In this document: piece by piece, positions 23,230-34,980 of the stretch
Position numbering within the stretch: position 1 is the stretch's first letter
Layout of the letters: each line of letters begins with the position of its first letter
Source of the DNA: Cephalopachus bancanus
Lineage: Eukaryota > Chordata > Mammalia > Primates > Tarsiidae
DNA: 64,000 bases
NCBI GenBank assembly: GCA_027257055.1
Contig: JAPVLO010000044.1
Coordinates: 310,001 to 374,000 of the forward strand
Direction: 5' to 3'
Position numbers and translations under genes: made by a program
Notes under the pieces: generated by a model
What the model saw: the letters and a program-made list of their open reading frames with translations, nothing else
Told to the model about the DNA's origin: nothing
Database searches by the model: none

Positions 23230-24140
23230 TTTTCTTACAACATATGTACAGAGCTTTTTTTCCCAGTTTTATTGAGGTGTTATTGACAGATAAAAACTGC
23301 ATATACTGAGGGTGTTCAATTTGATGTTTTTTTTTTTTGAGATGGAGTTTCACTCACAGACTGGAGTGCAGTGGCCGCTCCCGGCCACTGCAGCCTCGAC
23401 CTGCTGGGCTCTGGCGATCCTTCTGCCTCTGCCTTCCAAGTAGTTGGAACTACAGGCGTGTGCTACCACACCCGGTTGATTTTTGATTTATTGTAGAGAT
23501 GAGGTCTCGCTAACTTGCCCAGGCAGGTCTCGAACCCGCGGGCTCAGGCAATCCACTCACCTCAGCCTCCCAAAGCATGGGATTACAGGCTAAGCCACCG
23601 AGCCTGGCACAATTTGATGTTTTAATGTCCATACACATTGTGAAATAATCACCATAATCAATGTAGTTAACATACCCAATACCTCACATAGTGACCATTT
23701 TTCTTCCTTCCTTTTTATTTTTTTGGTGTGGTGAGAACACTTACAATCTATCCTCTTTATATATTTCAAGTACACAATACAGTATTTTAACTATAGTCAC
23801 ATTGTTTGTACAGTTTATTTTTAAGCAAAAATAGAATCATATATCTTAGCAGCTTTCCATGTCAAGGGTACATATAGATCTACTACAGTGCTTTTCATGG
23901 CTACGTTTAGTCCACAGATATGGACACGAATATTTTGCTTTGTCATTCCCTGACTGACGGACATTTCAGTTGTTTCCATTAAAAAAAAATTATTATTTTA
24001 AATCCTGCTATAGTGCATATGCTTGTATATATAGATCTTTGCTCACATGACTGAATATTTCTATAAAACAGATCTCTAGAAGTAGATTTGCAGGGTCCAA
24101 CATACTTTTCTATTTTAAGGTAAATGTGTGAGAGGCCATT
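23230..24140 (-). repeat. Old L1 fragment, antisense, split by a SINE
   Basis: 'cagttttattgaggtgttat', 'tgaaataatcaccataatca', 'ctatagtcacattgt', 'gctttccatgtcaagggta', 'gacggacatttcagttgttt' and 'gatctctagaagtagatttg' follow older L1 antisense text. A SINE at 23331-23609 interrupts it. No intact frame remains. Confidence 0.6.
23317..23623 (-). mobile_element. Full-length Alu-like SINE with 14-bp target duplication
   Basis: CAATTTGATGTTTT at 23317-23330 is repeated exactly at 23610-23623 around an antisense dimeric SINE (poly-T first; 'ggccgctcccggccactgca'; 'cgaacccgcgggctcaggca'; ending 'gagcctggca'). The insertion is inside an old L1. Confidence 0.95.
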
Positions 24141-24599
24141 TTTGGCACTATTAGAGGGATTCCAGTGAAATATCCTGGAGCTTGCTAGGTTTGGCTCATT
24201 TTCTTGTGTCATTTGGGCATGAGGACAACGTGCCTTCTTGGTTGCTCTCGTTGTCGCACTCCCACTGGAGCTTCCTTTATATTCAAGAGCTCATCTGAGT
24301 GCTGCCTTCCCTTGAGCGGTCCAGGGCTTATGTTTATTGTAGCAGATTTGGAGCCAGCTTCCCAAGCTGTGCACATCTCCCCTCTGAACACATGCTGCCC
24401 ACCTGCAGACATCAGCTGGGGCTTGGGAGCTGCTGCCCAACCAAGCAGCGACTGGTTGTACCCTCACTGATGCCCAGGGCCAAAGTCTGAAACCACTGTC
24501 TGTTAAGAGGGCAAGAGGATTCATACAAATGGTTGCCTGAAATGGAGATGCTAGAGGTTTACGGCCTTTGACAACACTTTAATGATTGTCTCATTCCAC
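24141..24599. other. No gene seen; G+C-richer block
   Basis: 24230-24500 is unusually G+C-rich for the window and gives short overlapping frames on both strands. None resembles a protein I know. Confidence 0.35.
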
Positions 24600-24725
24600 T
24601 AACCACTATTTTTTTTGGAGCATCTACTATGAGCCAAGCACTGTGATCAGAGTTAGAGATACATAATAGATCATCAAAAACACATGTACACCCCTACTCA
24701 TGATGACTCTAACAGGTCTTAAAAA
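24600..24725 (-). repeat. L2 LINE 3' fragment, antisense
   Basis: 'ggagcatctactatgagcca' followed by 'agcactgtg' and a decayed continuation matches the antisense L2 3' end. Confidence 0.45.
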
Positions 24726-24825
24726 CACCTTACATGGAAGGTGGATTTGAAAAGGTATATTCGAAACCAGAACTAATCAACCCAAGCCCTGTAAAGACAA
24801 ACACTTCCTTAAAAATTGCTGTGGT

Positions 24826-25140
24826 GGCCGGGCTCGGTGGCTCAGCCTGTACTCCCAGCACTTTGGGAGGCCGAGGTGAGCGGATTGCCTGAGCCCACGG
24901 GTTCGAGACCCACCTGGGCAACTTGATGAGACCTCATCTCTACAACAAATCAAAAAATTAGCCGGGCGTGGTAGCGCACGCCTGTAGTTCCAGCTACTTG
25001 GAAGGCTGAGGCGGAAGGATCGCCGGAGCCCAGCAGGTCGAGGCTGCGGTGGCCGGAAGCGGCCACTGCACTCCAGTCTGGGCGACAGAGTGAGACTCCA
25101 ACTCAAAAAACAAAAACAAAAACAACAAAAAACCAAAACA
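24826..25140 (+). mobile_element. Full-length dimeric Alu-like SINE (well-preserved reference copy)
   Basis: Starts GGCCGGGCTCGGTGGCTCAG. The left arm carries 'attgcctgagcccacgggtt', then an ACAAATC linker, the right arm with 'ggatcgccggagcccagcag', and an A-rich tail with CAAAAA interruptions. Box A/B-like promoter positions of the left arm are present. The flanks TGCTGTGGT (24817) and TGCAGTGGT (25145) are a probable target duplication. The family differs clearly from human AluS/Y. Confidence 0.93.
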
Positions 25141-25153
25141 AGACTGCAGTGGT

Positions 25154-26144
25154 AAGTTGACACAATATTGGGATAAAAAGTTAAATGATGTTACTCAATT
25201 TGCCTCTGTCTCCCTCCTATGGAATTGTTTCTTCCATCCTACCTGAGGGGACCATGTGACCTCTTTACTTCAGCTGATTGGACCAGAATTGAACTCCAGA
25301 CTCAAGCTCAGCCAATCAGATTATCTCATGAGTAGTCAGCATTGTAACATCATGACTCAGGTCAGGCTTTTTTGGGCAGCTTAATTGGGTAGCTTTACTA
25401 TGGTGGAATGTCCTCGTCAGTGGGCAGAGGGAGCAGAGAAGTCCACACTGCAGAGAAAGAGAGAATGAAACTGGTAGAAAGAAAGCAAAGAAGCAAACCC
25501 TGAAGCTCCAGAAAGCAGAGTTGGAGATTGTAGCTCCCTCTTTGACAGAATTATCTCCTGAAATCAAGAGCATTTCCTGTTCTTGGTTTCCCCGAGCCTT
25601 CCTTGAACACTTCCAACAAATCCCTGGTTTTTTCTTGAGCTGACCTGATGGTTCCTCTTGTCAATAACCACCCCCGCCCCCAGGGCTTCTTTGTACTACT
25701 AAGAAAAAGTGCAATAAAGAAGCTTCTTTTCATTCTCTTCCTAAAGGCAAAACATGGTACATTCTTGGGTGATATATTCTGTTTTACTCTATCTGCCATT
25801 TCTCTGATGGACTGATTATTTTGGAAACGTGCTGACTCTGTCCTCAGGGACTCCCTAAAGAAGGCTCAGCTTGGAGGATTCATGAATCCATTTGTTCATC
25901 AATTAGGGAGCCCTGAAAGCAGACACTCTGGGTGGGATACTCCTCACTGCTCTCTGCTGGGTGGAGAAGGGAGACGTGGAACATATCCTGAAGAGACTAC
26001 CCTAGAAATGTGGCTCACTTTTGAGACTAATAAAGGCCTTGCTATTTTCCCCCAGAGAAACTGACAACTTGGACATGCCTGTTTAAACCAGAATTATAAT
26101 TTTAATCCAAGTTAGGAGGCTCAAAGTTAGTGAGAAAGTAAGCA
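25154..26144. other. No gene seen
   Basis: A block at 25230-25330 ('gaccatgtgacctctttac', 'cagccaatcagattatctc') resembles old mammalian repeats but is not assigned. No gene is supported. Confidence 0.35.
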
Positions 26145-26171
26145 AATTCCCAATTCCCAGAATTGGGAATT
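26145..26171. repeat. Perfect hairpin, 12-bp arms and 3-base loop
   Basis: AATTCCCAATTC (26145-26156), loop CCA, then GAATTGGGAATT (26160-26171). AATTCCCAG is also repeated directly just downstream. Confidence 0.93.
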
Positions 26172-27179
26172 CCCAGAAACTCTGATCACTGAGTGGTAGT
26201 GGACAACAGGACTGTCTAATAAAAGGTTTCTTTTCAATGATTAAGAATATCCAGAGAGATGCAATGAATTAATAGTCTTGCTTTAATTACACAAATGTAC
26301 ACATACACAAACAAACATTTTAAAAATTTTATTGGTAGATCACTATGGCAGGAAGCACATACACATTTATCATGGGAAAATTGAATGAAACTGTACCAAA
26401 AAGAGTGACTTTTGTGGCTGGGTGAGTTAACAGTTCAGTTCAATATCCCCATGAGAATCTCCGCCAAGATGAATCTCTCTTTTTCCCAGAGGCTTGGAAA
26501 GAAATGCAACTTAATAATCTTGAAAGATGAATTTGTACTGAAAGACATGTTAAAGCACAGGGAGGCATCTTCTCTCATCTCCCCAGCCCCTGTTGCCTTG
26601 TTCCCAGGACCTGTCCATTACTATCCATGCCAGTTGACACAAAAAACTCTATCCACTCCCCTTGAAGATCCAGCATGGATGCCGATGCTCCCTAAATTCC
26701 CATCGTCTCTAGGTCTCCTTTGTGGGTTTTCTCACTCAAAATGGCATTTTGCATACAGTGCTGAGCAGCAGGGAACTCAGGCTGGCATTAGGAGTAAATC
26801 TGGTTTCTTTCTTTGTCTTTACTCCCCCCTCCCCCTGTCGTCCCTTCCCCACCACCACCCCCTTTCTTTAGATGGGCGCCTTCAGCTGTGTATAAATTAA
26901 GCACATTCTTGTGCTTTTGCAGGTCACATCTGGGATATTTTGGACATCTCTGGTATACACTCTGAATTTATGAAACCAGTAATTTGCTGCTTTCAGCTTA
27001 TAATGCCTGACATTGTCACTGTTTGCTTAGAGTTTTGGTATCTGATGTTCTTAATGTTAAGGTCAATTTTATTGATACTGAACTCCATGCCCTCATTTCT
27101 TTCTCCATTGCATTTTTTTTGTGTGACACACACAGAAAGGGTAACTAATCTTAATATCTTGTGTTCACAATTCTATTTA
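26172..27179. other. No gene seen; a 162-codon frame is judged spurious
   Basis: The open frame at 26412-26900 (+) begins at an ATG but has no recognisable domain, no codon-level pattern and no spliced neighbours. A C-rich pyrimidine tract lies at 26815-26860. Confidence 0.4.
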
Positions 27180-27470
27180 GCATGAAATCAGTAACTGACA
27201 TATTAATTATAATAATCTGTTAAATATACTTTACCTACATGTTAATTATGGGAGACCATTCTCATTTATTTCTCTGGGTAGCCTATTAATTCAACCCAGA
27301 TGGTACAGCTTTGTGAGACGGTAACACTGAGCATTTGCAGAATAAATCATGTTGCCAAGATACAGCAGCAAAAACGTTATCACATCTGAATAAGCTTTAG
27401 TATGATATAACCATGAAAGAAAACTTAGCTATTACTTACTGACTGGAGCTTAGTTAAAAACAGAATTGGT
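27180..27470. promoter_or_regulatory. Candidate conserved noncoding element
   Basis: Repeat-free, with TAAT-rich cores (GTTAATTATGG near 27241, CTATTAATTCAACCC near 27284) and a balanced block with CAAAAACGTTATCACATC near 27370. Inference only. Confidence 0.22.
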
Positions 27471-27999
27471 ATGCCAAATGTTTTTTAAAAAATTTGGGAG
27501 AACATACAATGGTCCCCTCCAAAAGACTGGATTTTTTATTTAAGCTCAGTGCACCATAAATAATTCCAAGAGGGGGAAATGGAATCCTGACTCAGGGAGT
27601 TTATCATAACTTGGGGGGAGGGGAAGAAAGGCAGCAGGGCTCTTCTTAGACATTCTGATGTCAAGACTGGCATCATTTGGGGAAGTGCTGAAAGACCGCT
27701 TCCTGCTTCCTCCATTTTCTTGCCTTCCTTTAACTTCTTTCTGGGTGCAAATAGGCAGAACTCTGAGCTCCACCTCTTGACGATTCTCTAGTTAGGGCCA
27801 TCTTTACATTTGGGAGGCAGATTCATCATTTTCAATGATAAAATTTGAGGTTGCTCAATGGGACACCAATTGACACCAATATTCTCTTCTTTCTGGGGAA
27901 GATTAGTTCAGTGGAACTAGATCACTGGCCAGAGATACTTTCAATTCAGCAATGCAATTCAACAATGGAATTGATACTCACTCATTATTTGTTTTTTAA
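27471..27999. other. No gene seen
   Basis: I recognise no gene or repeat family. Confidence 0.35.
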
Positions 28000-28870
28000 G
28001 ACTTGAGCTAGTTCTTGGGAACCAGTGATGGACAAGACTCATATGGGCTCTGCTTTCACAGAATTTAGAATCCGAGAGGCAATTAAACAGGCAGTTACAG
28101 TGTGATTAGGGAGCTATAGTTATCAAAGCACATAACAAAGGCCCCCAACCCAGACTTAGGGACAGGCTTAGAGAAGACTTCATGGAGCTATAGTAATTCC
28201 ATCACTTGCCTCTGAAGGATGAACAGGAGGAAGTCAAGTGGAAGGCTTAAGAGTGGCCCAGGTAGAGAGAACAACATCTTCAAATAATGTAACACATATT
28301 TATGGAACTGAAGGAAGTTGGTCCAAGTGCAGCATAAGTTCAGTGGGGAGAGAGAGGTTGTGGAGATCTTTAAGAGATGTGGCTGGCCAGGCTCGGTGGC
28401 TCAGCCTGTAACCCCATGCCTTTGGGAGGCTGAGGTGAGTGGATTTCCTGAGCCCGTGGGTTCGAGACCCGCTTGGGCAGGCGAGACCTCATCTCTACAA
28501 TAAATAAAAAAAAAATTAGCCAGGCGTGGTAGTGTGCGCCTGTAGTTCCAGCTACTTGGAAGGCTGAGGCGAAAGGATTGCCGGAGCCCAGCAGGTCGAG
28601 GCTGTGGTGGCCGGGAGCGGCTGCTGCACTCCAGTCTGGGTGACAGTGAGACTCCAACTCAAAAAAAAAAAAAAAGAGATGTGGCTGGGTAAATGTGCAG
28701 AGGCCAGACTATGAGGGTCCCTGTAAACCATACAGAGGAGGTCAGTTTTCATATAGTTTTATATGGTACTCCCCCTGAGGACAATGGGGGCTGAGGAAGG
28801 GCTCAGGCATTGAGGTGACATTGCCAGACTTATATTGTGGGGGTTTCATTCTGGCTTCATGAAGAGGAGC
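28000..28870 (-). repeat. L2 LINE fragment, antisense, split by a SINE
   Basis: Left part: 'gggctctgctttcacagaat', 'gaagacttcatggagctata', 'tctgaaggatgaacagga'. Right part: 'aggccagactatgagggtcc'. The order is that of antisense L2. The SINE at 28385-28673 separates the parts. Confidence 0.5.
28372..28688 (+). mobile_element. Full-length Alu-like SINE with 15-bp target duplication
   Basis: AAGAGATGTGGCTGG occurs at 28372-28386 and 28674-28688 around a dimeric SINE ('gctcggtggctcagcctgta', 'gcccgtgggttcgagaccc', 'aataaataaaa' linker, 'ggccgggagcggctgctgca', poly-A). Confidence 0.95.
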
Positions 28871-29019
28871 AGGTATAGGCAGGAGCTGTCAAAGCTGGAG
28901 ACAGTGGTGTCTTGGACCAGAAGATAGACAAGGCCTTTTTTTTTTTTTTAACCTTCTTATCCCTCTCAATTTTGCCTAAATTTCATCTTTTCTTTCTCAA
29001 AGAATTTTCTGATGTCTTC

Positions 29020-29550
29020 AACCTCCACCAAGTTCTTCCTTCTTTGAGCTGTACTAGCAATGTTTTACCAATTGTTTCATATTTGAAAACAAGCAAGAGT
29101 CAGGACCCTGGCTTACTTCTTCACTCTCTTGAATACCAGTGCAGGTATCTATCTCTGCCACAATGCTTGAAGTTGCCTGCTAACTTCTCTTTGCCCCCGT
29201 CTCCCACTACACACAGCTTCTACATTGACCAACTCATTGCCCGTGATACCCATGGCTATTTTTGCTACACATTTATTGTGACATTACATTTTGTGATTTC
29301 TCCTTGACTGTTCAATCTAAAAACAGCTGTCCCTCATTCTGTCTCAGAGCCCATCCATTCCTCTCCTTCACAGCATTGACTGTAATGTGCAATTAGAGAT
29401 TCATTTGATTTTCTTTCCTCTTTGTGCATTTTTCTACCTTACCACTAACTGGTCACTTCAGGCCAGAGACCGTGTCTGTTTTTTCCTTAATGTATTCTAA
29501 GCATTTAGCACAGTACTTGGCACATTGTAGCTGTACAACAGACAAAACTT
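29020..29550 (+). repeat. L2-like LINE 3' fragment
   Basis: Ends with 'ccagagaccgtgtctgtttt' and 'tagcacagtacttggcacat' like the L2 3' end; upstream text is diverged. The 131-codon frame at 28912-29307 falls largely in it. Confidence 0.45.
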
Positions 29551-29622
29551 TCTTGATTGAATCACTGCATTATTTTCCTAAAGTTGAAAGCCCTTTCACT
29601 CTTTGGGGAGCACTTCAATCTC

Positions 29623-31019
29623 AGAACACGTTTCTTTTTCTTTTCTTTTCTTTTAAAGATGTGGGGTACAAATCAGGATTAATTATACAAGTGGACATAG
29701 TACAGGTAAAGTTTCGGCCTCCATTTGGTCCCCATTTTGCCTGGTTTGAGATCAGGTACCTTTACTGATGTTGTGTTGTTCCCCCTCCCCGCCTCCAACC
29801 TGAGCAGTATCCCACTACTGCCAATCCCTTTCTTATAGTATTATGGTAAATGTTCAGGGTCTGCTTATGAGTGAGAACATGTGGTACTCTATTCTTTGTT
29901 TCTGTGATAGGTTACTGAGTATTATTGACTCTAAGTCCACCCAAGTTGCTGCAAAGTCCATATGTTTGTCCTTCTTTATGGCTGCTTGATATTCCATTGT
30001 GTATATGTACCACATTTTTTTATCCAGTCCAGTTTTGATCCAGCAGCATGGTTGGTTTCATGTTTTTGCTATTGTGAATAGTGCTGTAAAAAACATGTGT
30101 GTACAGGTATCTTTTTTGTAGAATGATTTGAGTTCCTCCAGGTATATTCCCAGTGACAGGATTGCTGGATCATATGGAAGGTCAATTACTAGTTCTTTTA
30201 GAAATTGGCACTGTTTTCCATAGAGGTTGATCTAGTTTGCATTCCTACCAGCAGTGTAGAAGTATTCCCTTTCCCCCACATCCTCGCCAGCATACGTTGT
30301 TGTTTGTTTTATGAATGATGGCCATTCTTACTGGAGTTAGGTGGTATCTCAATGTGGTTTTGATTTGCATTTCTCTGATTAGTGAAGCTGAACACTTTTT
30401 CATGTGTCAGTTGGCTGCCCATACATCTTCTTTTGAGAAGTGTCTATTCATGTCTTTTGCCCACTTTTTGATGGGACTGTTTGTTTTTTTCCTTTTGGCA
30501 CATTTGAGTTCCTTAGAGATCCTGGATGTTAGGCCTTTGTCAGATATATAGTTGGCAAATATTTTTTTCCCATTCTATGGGCTGTTTCCCCACTTTCTTG
30601 ATGCTTTCTTTTGTTTTGCAGAAGCTTTTCAGTTTAATGAGGTCCCGCTTGACTATCTTCTCTCTTATGTCATGGACACCTGGGGTTTTGATCAGGAATT
30701 GGCTGCCTACTCTGATTTCTGTAAGAATGTCTCCTGCATTTTCTAAGATTCTTATAGTTTGAGGTTTTACATTTAGGACTTTGATTCATTTAGAGTTGAT
30801 TTTTGCATATGGTGAGAAGTAGGAGTCCTGTTTCAATCTTCTGCATGTGGTCAGCCAGTTTTCCCAGCACCATCTACTGAATAGGTTCTTCTCGCCCCAG
30901 TGGTTGATGTTGGAGGCTTTATTGAAGATGAGTTGGTTGAGAAATTGAGGTTTTGGCTCTGGATTCCCTATCTTGTTCTATTGGTCTGTATGCTTATTCT
31001 TCTTGCACAAAGAACACAT
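29623..31019 (-). mobile_element. 5'-truncated L1 (about 1.4 kb) with target duplication
   Basis: The body at 29632-31010 is an antisense L1: a T/C-rich tail, the 3' UTR ('aaagatgtggggtacaaatc', C-rich tract) and the C-terminal part of ORF2 on the minus strand ('ccacttttgatggg', 'gattgctggatcatatgg', 'tccattgtgtatatgtacca'). AGAACACGT (29623-29631) and AGAACACAT (31011-31019) are probable target duplications. Short plus-strand frames across it are antisense artefacts. ORF2 is truncated and carries stops, so the copy is dead. Confidence 0.9.
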
Positions 31020-31146
31020 GTCAAGTGTGTACTTTTAAGTTTAGAAGAAAGAGATGTAAACTAGGGGTATGGAAATGGAAACCACAAGCCAAAAAGCGTG
31101 GAAGTGTCTAGAAAGTGGTATTCTATAGCAGTAATTAGAATTTATA

Positions 31147-31702
31147 GAGGGTGGGCAAAAAAACCCAGAATTTATTTATAAAAAAATTGTACATTTATCC
31201 CTATATGTTTAAACTTCAGTCACTTTCAAAGTACTCTCCATTTGATGCAATACATCTTGAGAGCTTTTCTACTGCTCAAAATAGTTTTTGAACTCACCAC
31301 TTTTGATGCTTTTTAGTGTTTCTGCCATTTTTTGTTTCATCTCTTCCACATTGGCAAAATGTTTCCCTTTGAGGGCTTTTTTCATCCGGGGAAACAAAAA
31401 AGCAAGTTGCTTGGGGTGAGATTGGGTGAATAGGGAGGCTGGGGTATAGGAGTCATGCCATTTTTGGTCAAAAACTGCTGAACAGTCAGCATGGTGTGGG
31501 TAGGTATACTGTCATAGTGGCAGAACCAGTCACCTGTTTGCCACGCAAAAATTCACTGAAGCCCGAACACAAGGTCTCACAACAACGCTAGCTGGTACAC
31601 TGAGGCTGATGGATTCCTGGGACACTTAAGTAGTGGGGGAAGCTTGTACTAAAAGGGGCTCACCCTCCAAAAGTTAATTCTGGGATATTTTGGGTCCCCC
31701 AT
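31147..31702 (-). mobile_element. Internally deleted mariner-like element with transposase C-terminal remnant
   Basis: The ends AGGGTGGGCAAAAAAACCCA and, inverted, the right end reading GGGGGACCCAAAATATCCCA form imperfect terminal repeats flanked by TA. On the minus strand the interior resembles the C-terminal catalytic part of a mariner transposase: a HYD-S block (equivalent of the second catalytic Asp region), a PPYSPNL-type block where the family has YSPDLAP, and downstream KGKHF. Family aspartates appear changed to Asn and frames are broken, so it is inactive. At about 555 bp it is under half of a full mariner (about 1.3 kb). Confidence 0.75.
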
Positions 31703-32753
31703 ATATGTGAATGACTTGGGCACAGGATAAACTTGTCAAGACCACTGGAGAAAGATTGACATGAAAAGTGGGGACTATGTAATATTGGAGAAATTTTAGG
31801 TATCCAAAGAACAACTCTAACAAGCATGTGAATTTCAGAAGGACATGATTACTTTAGAATTGGTTTTGAATTTTAGATTCTGTCTTCATTTGTTTTCTAA
31901 GCAACAACCAACTTTCTTTCATTCCATTCTTTCTTCCCACCTACCTACCTTCCTTTGTTTATCTATTCATTCATCAGATGTTTCTTGAGTGTATGAAACC
32001 TTCTAGGCTCTGGGTCTTGCTGGAAAGTGACTATTAGAAAAGTAGCAAGTAAGCCTCAAGATACTAAGAGTAAAGGATACCTCTGCATTGAAGGGCCAGG
32101 AAAGAGGCCTCAGCAGAAAGGTTCCCAGCTGAAAGACTGTGTTTATTCAGGTTTGACCTCCTGGCTTCTCTTTTGAAAAAGATATTGAGAAAGGATTGAG
32201 GGCTGACACATCTGCTGAACCCTCTGAAATCACAGCTGAGCCCCTCTCGCTGGATTGAACATCAACCAGAATTCCACAACCACTACATGGTTAAGAGGAA
32301 CTTCTAGCTGGGGAATATAAAATTGTAAATGGCACAGATAACGTCAGTCTGAGTTACTGTTTTCAGAATGACACAGATGTTAGGATAAGGGAGCATAAAT
32401 GGAAATTAAAGAGAAACAAATTCAGAACAGATGTCAGGAAGCATTTTTTTCATGCAGAGAATCACAAATGTGTGGAATGGCCTACCAGGCTTGATTGTTA
32501 AGGCAAAGACACAGGGGACATTCGAGGACTGATCAGATGGCATCATGGGGGAATTAAGCAGTAAAAGAGGAAATGAGCATGCATACGGCGACTGGCTTTC
32601 AGCTAATCCTCAACAATGTCCATGTTCTTATGTTCCTGGTGCTTACATACTTACCTTGAATAAACACACATAATTTCTTTGCTTTTAGTTTTCACAGATT
32701 GCACCAATCTCAAAATAGTTATTATCACATCATAAAGATGACATTGGCAGAGA
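31703..32753. other. No gene seen; possible short L2 remnant
   Basis: 31960-32030 ('cattcatcagatgtttcttg', 'aggctctgggtc') hints at antisense L2. Nothing else is recognised. Confidence 0.35.
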
Positions 32754-32828
32754 GAAAGAGAGAGAGAGAAAGACTGAGAGAGAGAGAGCGAGAGCGAGAG
32801 CGAGAGTGAGAGCGAGCGAGCGAGAGAG
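32754..32828. repeat. GA-rich simple repeat with GAGAGC units
   Basis: GA repeat with interspersed GAGAGC/GAGC units. Confidence 0.95.
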
Positions 32829-33989
32829 CTCCTTTCCTATAGTTATCTATTTATTTATTTTTGGAAGGTAGGTGTTGGCGTGATGACTCATGCATTGAAA
32901 ATAATATTTATGTGTATATCTCTATCTAACACCAAAGAGCAGGATATGATCATAAGCCAACCAGGCCTCTGTAGTGTCTCCTGGAGCTGAAGTTCCAATT
33001 TTCTCTAAATTTGTGATCCACAGGAGTCCCTTGGAGGAGTCCTCGAAAGCTTCCTCTGTTGTTGTTCCCCTAGCTCATGGTGCTCAAATGTTTTAAAAGA
33101 TGTTACATGTAAGATAGATGCGATTAATAGAATATTAATAGATAGAATGTGACTAGTTGTTGACATTTGAAAGCCACTTACTGAAAAGAATTTTAACCAA
33201 GGATGGGGAACAGGAAATCTGCAGATCCACGTCTTTCTTTTCATTTTGCCTTCAGAGCAGCCCTTGCGAGACTGTAACCAGGTGCCCCTTTACTGGGGTA
33301 TCACTTGGGGGATATAGCTTATGATAATAGGAGAGAGAGAGAGGAAAGCAAGGACTCTGTGACCCAAGGGAAGGTAGTTGAGGATAAAAAGTAGAGTAAA
33401 ACCTCATTAATCTGGACCCTGCTAATTTAGAATGTATGAATAATTCAGACCCTCTGGCTGGGCTGAAGTTTACCTTTGTACTAGATATGGAGAAAGGGTT
33501 TGCTGAGCAAATTAATAGTGTAAACAATATTGAGGGTAGGGAATATATAACCTATTTAAGAGAACAAATTGTTTTCACATACTTAGTGGAACCATCTGCA
33601 TAAGAACAATGAATAGGTCAATTATAAGTAATCCTGGTCTATTCATTAATCTTGGTCTGCTGGGTATCCGTACTTAGCAGCATTTTGTCAGCATTAGAAG
33701 GATGAAATTGAACAAGGCAGGGGGAGAGGTTCTTGAAAGTTCTTAAGGTGTTTGGTTGATTTACATTGCCTTTCCTGTCATAATTTAGTTCAGATTTATA
33801 AGATTTTAAAGACTTCTTGACAACACTTCCTTGGACCCTGTTTTTCCACTCTATCTGTTAGTGTTGAGATAGAAAGACTGATTTGTAGAACACAGTCCTG
33901 AGTAGATGTGGTACCAGGACAAACAAGGAAAGATTGTTAAGGCAGCTTCATGGCCACTTAGCAAGAACCAAGTGCCACATGTTAGAAAG
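32829..33989. other. No gene seen; possible Tigger-like fragment near 33390
   Basis: 33388-33470 ('agtaaaacctcattaatctg', 'gctaatttagaatgtatgaa') resembles an end of a pogo/Tigger element, but the other end is not visible. No gene is supported. Confidence 0.3.
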
Positions 33990-34120
33990 TCTGAGTTCTA
34001 GTCTGGTATCTGCCAATAATTATCCATCAGACTTGGGCAGGCCACTTATTCACTTATTCAGTTTCAATATTTATAAAGTGGAATGAGATTAACGGTATCT
34101 AAAGACTCTTCTGACTGAAC
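33990..34120 (+). repeat. MIR SINE fragment
   Basis: Sense MIR order: 'gagttctagtctggtatctg', 'agacttgggcaggccactta', 'ttcagtttcaatatttataa', 'gtggaatgagatta'. Confidence 0.5.
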
Positions 34121-34980
34121 AATTCCATTATCGTTGTTTATCTTCTGTGATACAACTTCTCATCAATAAGAAATACATAGTAATTCTCATGTTGTTTTGA
34201 TATTCAAAGGATATAGCAAATAAAGAAAAGAGAATAATATAAGCAAAAGAAAAGACTAAGTCAATCAAGGAGAACTTAGGATCTCTACTGCTGTCATAGG
34301 TTAAGAATCGATTCCTTCACATTTTCCTTGGGACATGCTCACTTTCTTTTCTCCTTTTCCATCCATGGACTTGTTAATGTTTTCCACTAGGTAATACTGA
34401 ATCTTTCACCAGCCCCATCGCCCCCCCCAACAACTTCTTTTAGCCTGCTTGTTCATCTTTTTTTGACATGGAAACCACAGAGACTGTACTGCAGGAAATG
34501 CAAGAAGCAGAAGCAGAAGGATCCTCTTGTTCAGCAGATCAGTGAGCAGTGAATTGCAGCAGTGGAGGAGGGGAGTAGATGGCTTTCTCTCAACCAGAGA
34601 TCGTGTTGCCCTTCTCCCAGCCACCATCAAATGCTTTCACGAGTTGTGCTGATTTTAGATCAAAAGCTGCAGGTGGACACGGAGCCGTCACCTGGCACAA
34701 GTTTGGCTTCAGATGTCAGTTTGTGTCAGTCTCTGATCCTCCCAGTCACTGATTTGCAAATTGATCAATCAAATATTGATTTTATGTACCATTTTCATTC
34801 ATATGATTTTCAAATGATGCTCGATCAATGTACATTTAAAATCTTTCTCCTTAAACAAGCCATCACCTAGCCCTTTTCAGAGGTAGACTCAAAGACTAAG
34901 ACCATCTTGGCTACCTTATTTGTGCTTGACTGAAGATACTTATCTCTGTGAATATGCTTTTGACACATAAAATTAGTTCT
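34121..34980. other. No gene seen
   Basis: The 102-codon frame at 34562-34870 has no family resemblance. Confidence 0.35.

Noticed and set aside
26412..26900. 162-codon open frame on the plus strand
   Set aside because: No family resemblance, low-complexity C-rich 3' part, no sign of coding constraint visible.
32754..32828. Satellite or regulatory GAGA array
   Set aside because: Short simple repeat with no higher-order structure.
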